Part shown: piece after piece, positions 23,451 through 31,896 of the stretch
How the letters are laid out: each line of letters opens with the position of its first letter
How positions within the stretch are numbered: position 1 is the first letter of the stretch
Origin: Dyella sedimenti
GTDB taxonomy: Bacteria; Pseudomonadota; Gammaproteobacteria; Xanthomonadales; Rhodanobacteraceae
NCBI RefSeq assembly: GCF_022760995.1
Contig: NZ_JAKWJO010000005.1
Coordinates: forward strand, 62,001-126,000
Reading direction: 5' to 3'
Length of the DNA stretch: 64,000 nucleotides
The notes under the pieces: generated by a model
What the model saw: the letters and a program-made list of their open reading frames with translations, nothing else
What the model was told of the DNA's origin: nothing
Databases searched by the model: none
Translations under genes and position numbers: made by a program

Positions 23451-25930
23451 AGCTGCTGCGGCTTTCCCTGCGCAGCCTGCGGCGCGAATGGCATCTGCCC
23501 GAGCTGCGCACGCTGGGCGCCTCGCTGGTACTGGCGGTGGTGGCCCTGGGCGTGGTCGCCACGCTGTCCACCCGCATGGAACGCGGCGTGCTGGCCAGCG
23601 CCGCCGAGCTGATCGGCGGCGACCTGGGCATCAGCTCGCCGCAGGCGCTGCCCGCCGAGTACACCTCGCAGGCCGCCCGGCAAGGCTTGCGGACCTCGCG
23701 CAGCGCCAGCTTTCCCAGCGTGGCGTTCACCCACGGCCAGAGCCAGTTGCTGGACGTGCTGGCCACCGACAACGCTTATCCGTTGCGCGGCACGCTGGAA
23801 CTGGACGATGGCCGGGAAGGCAGCGTCATCGGCCACGGCCCCGCGCCCGGCACCGCCTACCTGGACCACCGTGCGCTGGTCGCCCTGGGCATCCGGCTGG
23901 GCGATACCGTGCAGTTGGGCGGCCGTGACCTGCGCATCACCGCCGAACTGGTGCGCCAACCCGACGGCGGCGAACTGGTGGCGATGGCGCCGCGTGCGTT
24001 GATGAACGTCGCCGACGCCGAGCAGGCCGGCCTGCTGGGCACCGGCAGCCGCGCCCGCCACCGCCTGCTGGCCGCGGGCGAACCCGCCGCCGTGCAGGCC
24101 TGGCGCGACTGGCTGCAGGCCCAGGCCCTGCCGCAGGGCGCCGAACTGATCACCCCGGAACAGACCCAGGAACGCATGCGCAGCGCCTTTGACCGCGCCA
24201 GCGCGTTCCTGCGCCTCACCGCCCTGCTCTCGGCCCTACTGGCCGGCGTGGCGATCGCCCTCGCGGCGCAGCGCTACGCCCGCCGCAAGACCAACGAGGT
24301 CGCCCTGCTGCGTGCCCTGGGTACGCCGCGCCGGCAGGTGCTGGGCCTGCTGGTGGGCACCCTGACGCTGCTCGCCGTGCCCGCCGTGCTTGTCGGCGGT
24401 GCGGTTGCGCTGGGTCTGGCCCAGCTCACCTGGCATGTCGCCAGCCAGTTGTTCGCCACCGTGCCCACCGACCTGCCGCTGGGTCCGGCGATTGCCGCTG
24501 CGGCGATGGGCCTGGCGGTGCTGGCCGGCTTTACCCTGCCGCCGCTGGCACGGCTGGCCGAGGTGCCACCGGTGGCGGTATTCCGCGAGAGCGCGACCCG
24601 GCGCGTGCGCCGCTTCGACGCGCTGTACCTGGTGCCGGCGCTGGTGGCCCTGCTGCTGATCTGGAGCCAGAGCGGCTCGGCCAGGCTGGCCGGCGTGCTC
24701 GCGGTGAGCCTGCTGGGCGTGGCGGTGGTGGCGGGCCTGCTCTCGGCCCTGCTGCTGTGGACCGCCCGGCGCGTGGCGCCCGGCGCCCATCCCGCCCTGC
24801 GCCTGGGCTTGGCCGCGCTGGCCCGCCGCCGCGGCATGAGCCTGGTGCAGGCCACCGCGCTGAGCCTGGGCCTGGTCGCCCTGCTGTTGCTCGCCATCGT
24901 GGCGCCCGCGCTGCTGGAAGGCTGGCGGCGCGAGCTGCCCTCCGACACGCCCAACTGGTTCGTGCTCAACCTGCAGGACGACCAGCGCGCGGGCTTCGAA
25001 CAGGCCCTCGCCGGCATGGGCGGGCAGAAGCTCAACATGCTGCCGCTGGCGGTCGGCAAGCTCACCGCCATCAACGGCCATCCGATCGACCAGTTGCACT
25101 TCCAGGAGGAGCGCGCCAAGGACTGGTCCGACCGCCAGCTGCGCCTGTCCTGGGCCGGTGCGCTGCCGCCTAGCAACCAAGTGATCGCCGGGCAGTGGCA
25201 TGGCGAGCATCCGGCGCAGGCGGAGGTATCCATCGATACCATGTGGCGCGACATGTTCGCGCTGAAGGTGGGCGACGTGATGAGCTTCAACGTGGGCGAA
25301 GGCAACATCGACGCCCGCGTCGGCAGCATCCGCCAGGTGGACTGGACCTCGTTCCAGGTGAACTTCTTCCTGGTGTTCGACCCGGCCCACGCCAGCACGC
25401 TACCGCATACCTGGATCGCCAGCTTCTACCTGCCGCGCGGGCATACCCAGGCACTGGCCCAGCTGTCGCGCGACTACGGCAACCTCAGCCTGATCGACGT
25501 GGATGCCATGCTCGACCGCGTGCGCGAGATCGTGGACCAGGTGAGCGGCGCGGTGCGCTGGGTGCTCGGCTTCAGCCTGCTGGCCGGCGCGCTGGTGCTG
25601 GCCGCCGCGCTGGCCGCGAGCGCGCAGGAACGCCGCCACGAGGCAGCGCTGCTGCGCACCCTGGGCGCACGTCGCAGCCAGTTGCGCGCCGCGGCGGCCT
25701 GCGAGTTCGCCCTGCTGGGCCTGGTGGCGGGCCTCACCGCCGCCTTCGGTGCCGCCGGCACCGGCCTGTGGCTGGGCCATGCGATCTTCCATATCGAGCA
25801 CTTCGTGCCGCCGTTGGGCGCGCTGCTGCTGGCTGCGCTGGGCGCCGCCGCTGTGGTGATGCTGCTGGGCCTGGCCGGCACGCGGAAGGTGAGCCGCACC
25901 TCGCCCATGCGCCTGCTGCGGGAAGGCTGA
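23447..25930 (+). CDS. ybbP: YbbP-like ABC transporter permease (FtsX domains)
   Basis: 827-aa membrane protein with two FtsX/MacB-type permease units and large periplasmic domains. A first helix near 20-38 is followed by a periplasmic region (to about 245), three helices (about 255-380), four central helices (390-510), a second periplasmic region and three C-terminal helices (about 705-815) ending TSPMRLLREG. The family is YbbP/DUF214, encoded with YbbA and TesA. Start overlaps ybbA by four bases. Substrate is unknown. Confidence 0.92.
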   Translation: MKLLRLSLRSLRREWHLPELRTLGASLVLAVVALGVVATLSTRMERGVLASAAELIGGDLGISSPQALPAEYTSQAARQGLRTSRSASFPSVAFTHGQSQLLDVLATDNAYPLRGTLELDDGREGSVIGHGPAPGTAYLDHRALVALGIRLGDTVQLGGRDLRITAELVRQPDGGELVAMAPRALMNVADAEQAGLLGTGSRARHRLLAAGEPAAVQAWRDWLQAQALPQGAELITPEQTQERMRSAFDRASAFLRLTALLSALLAGVAIALAAQRYARRKTNEVALLRALGTPRRQVLGLLVGTLTLLAVPAVLVGGAVALGLAQLTWHVASQLFATVPTDLPLGPAIAAAAMGLAVLAGFTLPPLARLAEVPPVAVFRESATRRVRRFDALYLVPALVALLLIWSQSGSARLAGVLAVSLLGVAVVAGLLSALLLWTARRVAPGAHPALRLGLAALARRRGMSLVQATALSLGLVALLLLAIVAPALLEGWRRELPSDTPNWFVLNLQDDQRAGFEQALAGMGGQKLNMLPLAVGKLTAINGHPIDQLHFQEERAKDWSDRQLRLSWAGALPPSNQVIAGQWHGEHPAQAEVSIDTMWRDMFALKVGDVMSFNVGEGNIDARVGSIRQVDWTSFQVNFFLVFDPAHASTLPHTWIASFYLPRGHTQALAQLSRDYGNLSLIDVDAMLDRVREIVDQVSGAVRWVLGFSLLAGALVLAAALAASAQERRHEAALLRTLGARRSQLRAAAACEFALLGLVAGLTAAFGAAGTGLWLGHAIFHIEHFVPPLGALLLAALGAAAVVMLLGLAGTRKVSRTSPMRLLREG

Positions 25931-25933
25931 GCC

Positions 25934-27055
25934 TTGCCGCCGGCCCGGTCATGGCTCAAGCGCCTGGCGCACGAGCGGTTGCTGGTGGGCTTCGGCCTGC
26001 TGGCCGTCGTGCTCGCAGTGGCCGACCCGCACCCGCTGCCGGACTACCAGCGCTGGCTGCAAGTGCCGACGCTGGCCGGCCTGCTGGGCCTGATGATCTG
26101 CATCCAGGGCATCCGCGACAGCGGCCTGGTGCAGCATGCGGCGGCGGCGCTGATTGAACATGTCCATTCGCTGCGCGGGCTGGGCCTGCTGCTGGTGAGC
26201 ACCACGGCGCTGCTGTCGATGGTGCTGACCAACGACGTGAGCCTGTTCCTGGTGGTGCCGCTGACCCTCGCCATCGGCGGCATGTCCAATCTGCCGGTGA
26301 TGCGCATGGTGGTGCTCGAGGCGCTGGCCGTGAATGCCGGCTCCACCCTCAGCCCCATCGGCAATCCGCAGAACCTGCTGCTGTGGCAGGTCGGGCACCG
26401 CTCCTTCCTGCAGTTCGCGCAGGCCATGCTGCCTGTATTCGCCGTGATGTTCGTGCTGGTCGCGGTGCTCACGCTGGTTTGGATGCCGAAGCAGCGCGTG
26501 GTGCTGCATGCCGAGGAGATCGACGGACACCCGGTGGCCACCGCGCAGGCGGCGTTGTCGATACTTGCCCTGGTCAGCATGGTATTGATGATGGAGCACG
26601 GCCACGCCCTGCTGGGCGCGCTGCTCCTGCTGGCGCCGTTCATGCTGCTGGAGCGCGGCACGCTGGCGCGGATCGACTGGCTGCTGCTGGCCACCTTCGC
26701 CGCGATCTTCCTCGGCCTGGGCCACTTCGCCGAACTGGGCGCGGTGCGACACGTGCTGGATGGCCTGGACCTGGACCGGCCGCTCACGCTCTACCTGAGC
26801 GGCATCCTCGCCTCGCAACTGATCAGCAACGTGCCGGCCACGGTGCTGCTGCTGGGCCACGCGCCGGATGCCATCGCCCTGGCGGTGGCGGTGAACGTGG
26901 GCGGCTTCGGCGTGGCCATCGGCTCGCTGGCCAATCTCATCGCCCTGCGCCTGGCGAAGCAGCCCCATGGCGGACGGCTGCTTCACCTGGTATCGGTTCC
27001 CTTCCTGCTGGTATGCGCGCCACTGGCCTACCTGGCATGGCGCTGGCTGGGGTAA
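25934..27055 (+). CDS. SLC13/ArsB-like anion permease
   Basis: 373-aa polytopic protein with about 11 hydrophobic segments, resembling the ion-transporter superfamily that includes ArsB, CitT and SLC13 carriers. The two inverted-repeat hairpin motifs are visible as LTNDVSLFLVVPLTL with NAGSTLSPIGNPQNLL, and SNVPATVLLLG with NVGGFGVAIGSLANLIAL. Substrate cannot be inferred. Start is TTG 25934 with a GGAAGG site eight bases upstream, three bases after the ybbP stop, so it is probably co-transcribed with ybbA-ybbP. Confidence 0.85.
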   Translation: MPPARSWLKRLAHERLLVGFGLLAVVLAVADPHPLPDYQRWLQVPTLAGLLGLMICIQGIRDSGLVQHAAAALIEHVHSLRGLGLLLVSTTALLSMVLTNDVSLFLVVPLTLAIGGMSNLPVMRMVVLEALAVNAGSTLSPIGNPQNLLLWQVGHRSFLQFAQAMLPVFAVMFVLVAVLTLVWMPKQRVVLHAEEIDGHPVATAQAALSILALVSMVLMMEHGHALLGALLLLAPFMLLERGTLARIDWLLLATFAAIFLGLGHFAELGAVRHVLDGLDLDRPLTLYLSGILASQLISNVPATVLLLGHAPDAIALAVAVNVGGFGVAIGSLANLIALRLAKQPHGGRLLHLVSVPFLLVCAPLAYLAWRWLG

Positions 27056-27056
27056 G

Positions 27057-27833
27057 TCAGTCGTCGTCGCGGTCGTGCGGGATGCTCACCTTGCCCTGCA
27101 CGCCCGAGTGGCTGACGTCGCCGCTGCCCTTGGCGCCGACGCTGAAGTCGCCGCGCACGTCGCGCACGCGCAGGTCGCCCGAGCCCAGCGTCTCCACCCG
27201 CACGCTGCCGCCGACGCCATGGATGGTGACGTCACCCGAGCCCACGCTGCCCACGCGGGCATCGCCGCGCACGCCATCGATCTTGAGGTCGCCCGAGCCG
27301 ACCGAGCCCACGTCGAGGCTGCCGATGTCGGTGGCGTCCACGTCGCCCGAGCCCACGCTGACGCGGAATGGACCGGCGATCTTGCTGATGTGCACGTCAC
27401 CCGAGCCCACCTGGCTTTCCAGGCGCTGCATGCCGGTGACCCAGGCATCGCCCGAGCCCACGTTGAGCACCACCGGCATCTGCGTCGGCAACTGCATATT
27501 GAGCTGCAGGTCGGTGTAGTTGGAACCGAACAGGCTGAAGCTCATGCGTCCATGGCCGCCCGCCTCGACGATCAGGCGATCGCCTTCGCGCCGCTGGGTC
27601 ACGGTGAGGTCATCCAGCAGCCTCGCATCGGAGGCGCAGGCGCGGCCGGTCACGCTGCCGCCCTTGGTGGCATCGCTGCCGGCAAGGTGCAGGTCGTGGC
27701 TGTGCAGGTCCACCTCCACTTCGCGAATGCCGCTGAGGTCGAGGGTGAGATTGCGCGGCGCCTCGTACTTGCATTCCATGGCATGCGAGGCCAGCGGGGC
27801 GAACAGCAGGGCGGACAACAGAAGGCGACGCAT
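27057..27833 (-). CDS. Exported GSGD-repeat protein (DUF4097/GIN-like beta-helix)
   Basis: 258-aa secreted or periplasmic protein. A signal peptide (RRLLLSALLFAPLASHA) precedes about 100 residues of strand-rich sequence and then seven tandem units of 18-19 residues, each opening with GSGD (VGSGDVHIS, VGSGDVDAT, VGSGDLKID, VGSGDVTIH, LGSGDLRVR, KGSGDVSHS). The pattern matches putative auto-transporter adhesin, head-GIN/DUF4097 proteins, which fold as a beta-helix. The tail is IPHDRDDD. Function is not known. A CAGGAG site supports ATG 27833 over an ATG 30 bases upstream. Confidence 0.85.
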   Translation of the reverse strand: MRRLLLSALLFAPLASHAMECKYEAPRNLTLDLSGIREVEVDLHSHDLHLAGSDATKGGSVTGRACASDARLLDDLTVTQRREGDRLIVEAGGHGRMSFSLFGSNYTDLQLNMQLPTQMPVVLNVGSGDAWVTGMQRLESQVGSGDVHISKIAGPFRVSVGSGDVDATDIGSLDVGSVGSGDLKIDGVRGDARVGSVGSGDVTIHGVGGSVRVETLGSGDLRVRDVRGDFSVGAKGSGDVSHSGVQGKVSIPHDRDDD

Positions 27834-27928
27834 GGGAAAACTCCTGAGGGTGGGTTGTGCCACATGGGATGCCTCCGGCGGCCGGAAGGTTTAGCCCGCA
27901 GGTCAACGCCTGCCGGGTCGGCACGTTC

Positions 27929-28050
27929 CCGGGACCATGTTTCCTCCCGGCCCACCGGCCACCCCGCCATAACCATAACGAGAAAGGCACTGCCGGAGGC
28001 AGCGCGCCACCCCTGAGGCACGGGAACCCCAGAGCCCGTGCCTCTTTTTT
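27929..28050 (+). ncRNA. Candidate C-rich small RNA
   Basis: In the gap between two minus-strand genes there is a strong plus-strand terminator (28015-28050) that no annotated gene needs. Upstream are two small hairpins (CCGGGA/TCCCGG at 27929-27950 and CTGCC-GGA-GGCAG at 27990-28002) and three copies of ACCCC (27961, 28009, 28026), the last inside the terminator loop. C-rich unpaired loops that target G-rich Shine-Dalgarno regions are the hallmark of sX13 of Xanthomonas and of similar RNAs in other proteobacteria. The 5' end is uncertain: CATAAC at 27968 or 27974 could be a -10 box, giving a shorter ~70-nt RNA. Confidence 0.4.
28015..28050 (+). terminator. Orphan plus-strand Rho-independent terminator
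   Basis: Ten-base stem GAGGCACGGG / CCCGTGCCTC with an ACCCCAGAG-type loop, then six T. The T-run is on the plus strand, while both flanking genes are on the minus strand, so it must end a transcript not yet annotated. Confidence 0.8.
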
Positions 28051-28058
28051 GGGCCGGA

Positions 28059-28877
28059 TCAGGCGCCGGTATCGCCGCCGTCGCGCTTGGCGCGCTGCCA
28101 CAATGCTTCCTGGGCGGCGAGGTCGCGTTCCGCCAGGGGCCGTCCCTCGGCGCGCGCAAGTTCTTCCATGCGCCGGAATCGCCGCTCGAACTTCGCATTG
28201 GCATGCCGCAGGGCCTGCGAGACATCCACGCCGGCGTGCCGCGCGAGATTGGCCACCACGAACAGCACGTCGCCGATCTCGTCCTCCAGCCGCCGCGGGT
28301 CACGGCCATCGACGAACTCGGCGCGCACTTCCTCCACCTCTTCCAGCAGCTTGTCGAACACCGGCTGCTCATCGGGCCAGTCGAAGCCCACCTTGGCCGC
28401 GCGTTCCTGCAACTTCTGCGCGCGCTTCCATTCCGGCAGGCCATGCGAGATGCCGGCCAGCGCGCTGTCGTCGGGCCGCCCGCCCTTGGCTTCCCGCTCG
28501 GCCGCCTTGATCGCTTCCCAGGCCTGCTTCTGCGCCTCGGCGTCCGCATAGCGCTCGTCGCCGAACACGTGTGGATGGCGGCGGATCATCTTGTCGCTGA
28601 TCGCATGCGCCACGTCGGCGAAATCGAACAGACCCGCTTCCTTGGCCATCTGTGCATGGAACACCACCTGCAGCAGCAGGTCGCCCAGTTCGTCGCGCAG
28701 GTCGCGCCAGTCCTGGCGGTCGATCGCATCGACGACCTCGTAGGCTTCCTCGATGGTGTAGCGCGCAATCGAGGTGAAATCCTGCTGCACGTCCCACGGG
28801 CAACCGCGCTGCGGGTCGCGCAGGCGCGCCATGATGGCCAGCAGATCCTCGAGGCTGTGCCGCGTGGCCGCGCTCAC
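28059..28877 (-). CDS. mazG: Nucleoside triphosphate pyrophosphohydrolase MazG
   Basis: MazG (272 aa) hydrolyses NTPs to NMP and pyrophosphate, lowering noncanonical nucleotides and, in E. coli, ppGpp levels. Both MazG domains are seen: the first with WDVQQDFTSIARYTIEEAYEV and DELGDLLLQVVFHAQ, the second with EEVEEVRAEF and DEIGDVLFVVANLARHA, giving the metal-binding ExxE12-28ExxD pattern twice. Start GTG 28877 overlaps the cysQ TGA as GTGA, so translation is coupled. Last gene of the gspN-hisN-nudE-cysQ-mazG run. Confidence 0.95.
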   Translation of the reverse strand: MSAATRHSLEDLLAIMARLRDPQRGCPWDVQQDFTSIARYTIEEAYEVVDAIDRQDWRDLRDELGDLLLQVVFHAQMAKEAGLFDFADVAHAISDKMIRRHPHVFGDERYADAEAQKQAWEAIKAAEREAKGGRPDDSALAGISHGLPEWKRAQKLQERAAKVGFDWPDEQPVFDKLLEEVEEVRAEFVDGRDPRRLEDEIGDVLFVVANLARHAGVDVSQALRHANAKFERRFRRMEELARAEGRPLAERDLAAQEALWQRAKRDGGDTGA

Positions 28878-29701
28878 GGCGCACCCAGGTCGGCGGCCCG
28901 CAGGCGGGCCTTCCAGTCGACGGACGTGTCGCCCACCGCGATGAACTCGGGATTGATGAGCGAATCCCCGCGGTTGTAGCGCAACGGCTCGCCATCGAGG
29001 TCGAGCACGGCGCCGCCGGCCTCTTCCAGCACGCTCTGCGCCGCGGCGGTATCCCATTCGCTGGTGGCGCCACGGCGCAGGTAGACATCCGCGGCGCCAC
29101 GCGCGACCAGGCAGAACTTCAGCGACGAACCCAGCGGCATCGATTGGTAGCCATCGCCAATCAACTGGTGCAGCAAGCCCGTGCTCGCGCCACCGTGCGA
29201 GCGGCTGCCCGCGACCGTCGCCGGTGCGGCCAGCCCACGCGTGCCGATGCGCAGCCACGGCGCCTCGGCATCGGCCTGCATCCAGGCGCCTTGCCCCCGC
29301 GCGGCGGCATACAGCTCGCCGGTGACCGGCGCCAGCACCACGCCGAGCACCGGCCGGTGATCCTCGATCAGCGCGATGTTGACGGTGAACTCGCCGTTGC
29401 GCTTGATGAATTCGCGCGTGCCGTCGAGCGGATCGACCAGCCAGTAGCGATGCCACTCACGCCGCTGGGCCCAGGGCGCGTTGCTGGCCTCTTCCGAGAC
29501 CACCGGCAACGCGGCGTCGAGCCGGGCCAGCCTATCGGTAATCACCTGCTGCGCGGCCAGGTCGGCGGCGGTCACCGGCGAATGGTCCTGCTTGCGCTGC
29601 ACCTCGAAATCCTCGCCGTAGACGACGAGGATGGCTTCGCCGGCCTCGCGCGCGATCGCGGCGACCTGCTGCAGCAAAGGGGAAATGGGCGTTGGACTCA
29701 T
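28874..29701 (-). CDS. cysQ: 3'(2'),5'-bisphosphate nucleotidase CysQ
   Basis: CysQ (275 aa) removes the 3'-phosphate of PAP, the by-product of sulfate assimilation and acyl-carrier transfer. Inositol-phosphatase-fold motifs are visible: the metal ligands SEEASN and VDPLDGTREFI, and WDTAAAQSVLEEAGG near the C-terminus. ATG 29701 overlaps the nudE stop as ATGA. The enzyme is cytosolic and expected to be Mg-dependent and lithium-sensitive. Confidence 0.94.
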   Translation of the reverse strand: MSPTPISPLLQQVAAIAREAGEAILVVYGEDFEVQRKQDHSPVTAADLAAQQVITDRLARLDAALPVVSEEASNAPWAQRREWHRYWLVDPLDGTREFIKRNGEFTVNIALIEDHRPVLGVVLAPVTGELYAAARGQGAWMQADAEAPWLRIGTRGLAAPATVAGSRSHGGASTGLLHQLIGDGYQSMPLGSSLKFCLVARGAADVYLRRGATSEWDTAAAQSVLEEAGGAVLDLDGEPLRYNRGDSLINPEFIAVGDTSVDWKARLRAADLGAP

Positions 29702-30255
29702 GTCGGGGAGAAGCGGCCGGCCAGATATTCGCGGGCCATGAACAGGGCGGCGATCGAGCGTCCTTCGGTGACGTCGTCTCGCGCGACCAGGGTATGCAGG
29801 TCCGAAAGCTTCCAGGGAACCACTTCCAGTTCCTCCGGCTCGTCGCCTTCGAGCCGCTCGGGGTACAGGTCCTGCGCCAGCACCACGTGCGCCATATGGG
29901 TCATGTACGAGGGCGACAGCGACAGGTTGTGCAGGATCTTCAGCTTGCGCGCGCCGTAGCCGACCTCCTCCTTGAGCTCGCGGTCGGCGCCCTGCTCCAC
30001 CGTCTCGTCGCGGTCCAGACGTCCCTTGGGCAGGCCCAGCTCGTAGCGGCCGACGCCGGCGCCGTATTCGCGCACCAGCAGAACGGTCTCCTCGTCCAGC
30101 ATCGGCACGATGATGACGGCGCCCAGGCCGCCGCCCTTCAGGCGTTCGTAGATGCGGCGCTCGCCGTTGGAAAACTCCAGGTCGAGCTGCTCGACGCGCA
30201 GAAAACCGCTGTCGTGCACGTCGCGGATGGCATGGATGATCGGTGGCTTGTGCAT
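29698..30255 (-). CDS. nudE: ADP-ribose-type Nudix hydrolase NudE
   Basis: NudE (185 aa) hydrolyses ADP-ribose, Ap3A, Ap2A and NADH-type ADP compounds. The Nudix box is complete in GLPKGRLDRDETVEQGADRE followed by LKEEVGYGA. The N-terminal VEQLDLEFSNGERRIYERLK and LREYGAG-like VREYGAGVGRYELG segments match the NudE subfamily. nudE-cysQ linkage is conserved in gammaproteobacteria. Confidence 0.93.
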   Translation of the reverse strand: MHKPPIIHAIRDVHDSGFLRVEQLDLEFSNGERRIYERLKGGGLGAVIIVPMLDEETVLLVREYGAGVGRYELGLPKGRLDRDETVEQGADRELKEEVGYGARKLKILHNLSLSPSYMTHMAHVVLAQDLYPERLEGDEPEELEVVPWKLSDLHTLVARDDVTEGRSIAALFMAREYLAGRFSPT

Positions 30256-30264
30256 CGGGGCATT

Positions 30265-31050
30265 CTATCCCTTGGCGGCCTGCAACCGTGGCAGGGTGAT
30301 GGCATGCAGGGCGGGCGTGCCGGCCAGCACGCTGCGGGTTTCCAGCGAGGGCACCTGGCCGTCCAGGTCGGTGAACACGCCGCCGGCCTCGCGCACGATC
30401 ACCGCCAGCGCGGCCACGTCCAGGATGTTCACGTCCGACTCCAGCACCAGGTCCAGCCCGCCGCGCGCCAGCAGGTGGTAGTGGCAGAAATCGCCATAGC
30501 CGCGGATGCGGTTGCTGTCGCGGATCAACGCGCCCAGCGCCGCCCAGCGCGCGTCGGCGGTGAGCGACTTGACGTTGCCGATGGAAATCGACGCCCGCGC
30601 CAGCGCATCGGTGGACGCTACCTGGACGCGCTCGCCCTCGAACCAGCAGCCGCCATCCCGGCTCGCCCACATGGTCTCGCCATAGATCGGCGCGCTGGAT
30701 ACGCCCAGCACCAGTTCGCCGCGATGCATCAGCGCGATCTGGGAGGAGAAGAACGGCGTGCGCCGGACGAAGCTCTTGGTGCCGTCCAGCGGATCCACCA
30801 GCCACAGCCACTCGTGGTCGTGTCCATCGCGGCCAAATTCCTCGCCGTAGATCGATGCCTGCGGCAGCGCCAGCTGCAATATCTCGCGGATGGCCAGTTC
30901 GGCCTCACGGTCGGCCACCGTGACCGGGGTGTCGTCGCTTTTCAGCTCCACCTCCACGCCGCGCCGCCAGTAGTAGCGCAATACCTCGGCAGCCGCCTCC
31001 GCGGCCTCGCGCGCCGCGGCGAGCGCATGCGGCAGGTTCGGATCGCTCAT
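30265..31050 (-). CDS. Inositol-monophosphatase-family phosphatase (histidinol-phosphatase-like)
   Basis: 261-aa phosphatase with the IMPase signatures YGEEFG, LVDPLDGTKSFVRR and NILDVAALAVIVREAGG. The subgroup resembles HisN, the histidinol-phosphate phosphatase of bacteria lacking HisB-type enzymes, but inositol phosphates or other phosphomonoesters are possible. Start ATG 31050 has an AGGGGAAAA site and overlaps the gspN stop (ATGA). A second family member, cysQ, lies two genes downstream. Confidence 0.88.
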   Translation of the reverse strand: MSDPNLPHALAAAREAAEAAAEVLRYYWRRGVEVELKSDDTPVTVADREAELAIREILQLALPQASIYGEEFGRDGHDHEWLWLVDPLDGTKSFVRRTPFFSSQIALMHRGELVLGVSSAPIYGETMWASRDGGCWFEGERVQVASTDALARASISIGNVKSLTADARWAALGALIRDSNRIRGYGDFCHYHLLARGGLDLVLESDVNILDVAALAVIVREAGGVFTDLDGQVPSLETRSVLAGTPALHAITLPRLQAAKG

Positions 31051-31835
31051 GGTTTTCCCCTAGACATGGCGGCCGCCAGGCCGCCGCTGTAATGGATGTG
31101 CGTGACGCCGGCGGCGCCGGCATCGCCAAGGCTGGCCAGCCAGCGCCGCAGTCCGGCATCGGGATCGCGCGGCAATGCCGACGCGGTGAAGCGCCACCCC
31201 AGCGGGCTGAACTGCAACCGCCCATCGACTTGCAGCGGTCCCTTGCCATCGTCGCGCAGCCGGCCATCGATCACGCCATTGCCGCCGCGCAGTGTCAGAT
31301 GCAACACGCCCAACGGCAAGGTGCCGTGGCGCGGCGTGCGCAGGCAGGCATCGGACCATTGCAACTGCGCGTCCAGCGTCAATGGCCAGCCGCCACGCAG
31401 CTGGACCTCGTTGGCGTCCACCGCGACGCCGCCGCACGGCTGCCCGATGGGAAAAGCCAGGAGACGCTCGCCGAGCAGGCCAAGATCCGCGCGCAGATGG
31501 ACGTCCGTCCAATGGGCATCGGCGCCGCCTGGGCCATCCAGCCGTCCCTGGAACGCCATGCGCGGGCCGCTCAGGTTCACCTGCAGGCGGCGCTCGCCCA
31601 GCAGCGCGGTGCGCGAAAGCCGCCAATCGAGCTGCCCCAGCGCCTCGCCGCGTGCGGACCGCACCTGGCCGGCATGGCCATCCCACAGCGATCCGCTCAC
31701 TTGCTGCAGGCTCAGGCCATTCAAGCGACCCGCCAGCCATGGCATCGCCCAGCGCGCCGGCAGGAACCAGACCAGCACGAAACCGATCAACAACAAGGAC
31801 GAGAGGCCCGCCAGTGCAATACGCCAATGCTTCAA
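31047..31835 (-). CDS. gspN: Type II secretion system protein N (GspN-like)
   Basis: 262-aa inner-membrane-anchored periplasmic protein. One N-terminal helix (about 8-26) is followed by the GspN/T2SSN domain (GRLNGLSLQQVSGSLWDGHAGQV, LGQLDWRLSRTALL, LRGGWPLTLDAQLQWSDACL). In other species GspN belongs to the type II secretion machine; here no other gsp gene is nearby, so it is an isolated copy. Start is TTG 31835 with a GGGAG site. First gene of the minus-strand operon, divergent from bioA. Confidence 0.85.
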   Translation of the reverse strand: MKHWRIALAGLSSLLLIGFVLVWFLPARWAMPWLAGRLNGLSLQQVSGSLWDGHAGQVRSARGEALGQLDWRLSRTALLGERRLQVNLSGPRMAFQGRLDGPGGADAHWTDVHLRADLGLLGERLLAFPIGQPCGGVAVDANEVQLRGGWPLTLDAQLQWSDACLRTPRHGTLPLGVLHLTLRGGNGVIDGRLRDDGKGPLQVDGRLQFSPLGWRFTASALPRDPDAGLRRWLASLGDAGAAGVTHIHYSGGLAAAMSRGKP

Positions 31836-31896
31836 ACCGGCTCCCGGATGGATGCAAGACTTGAGCGCGCACGCGCCAAACCCCGATCATAGCCCG

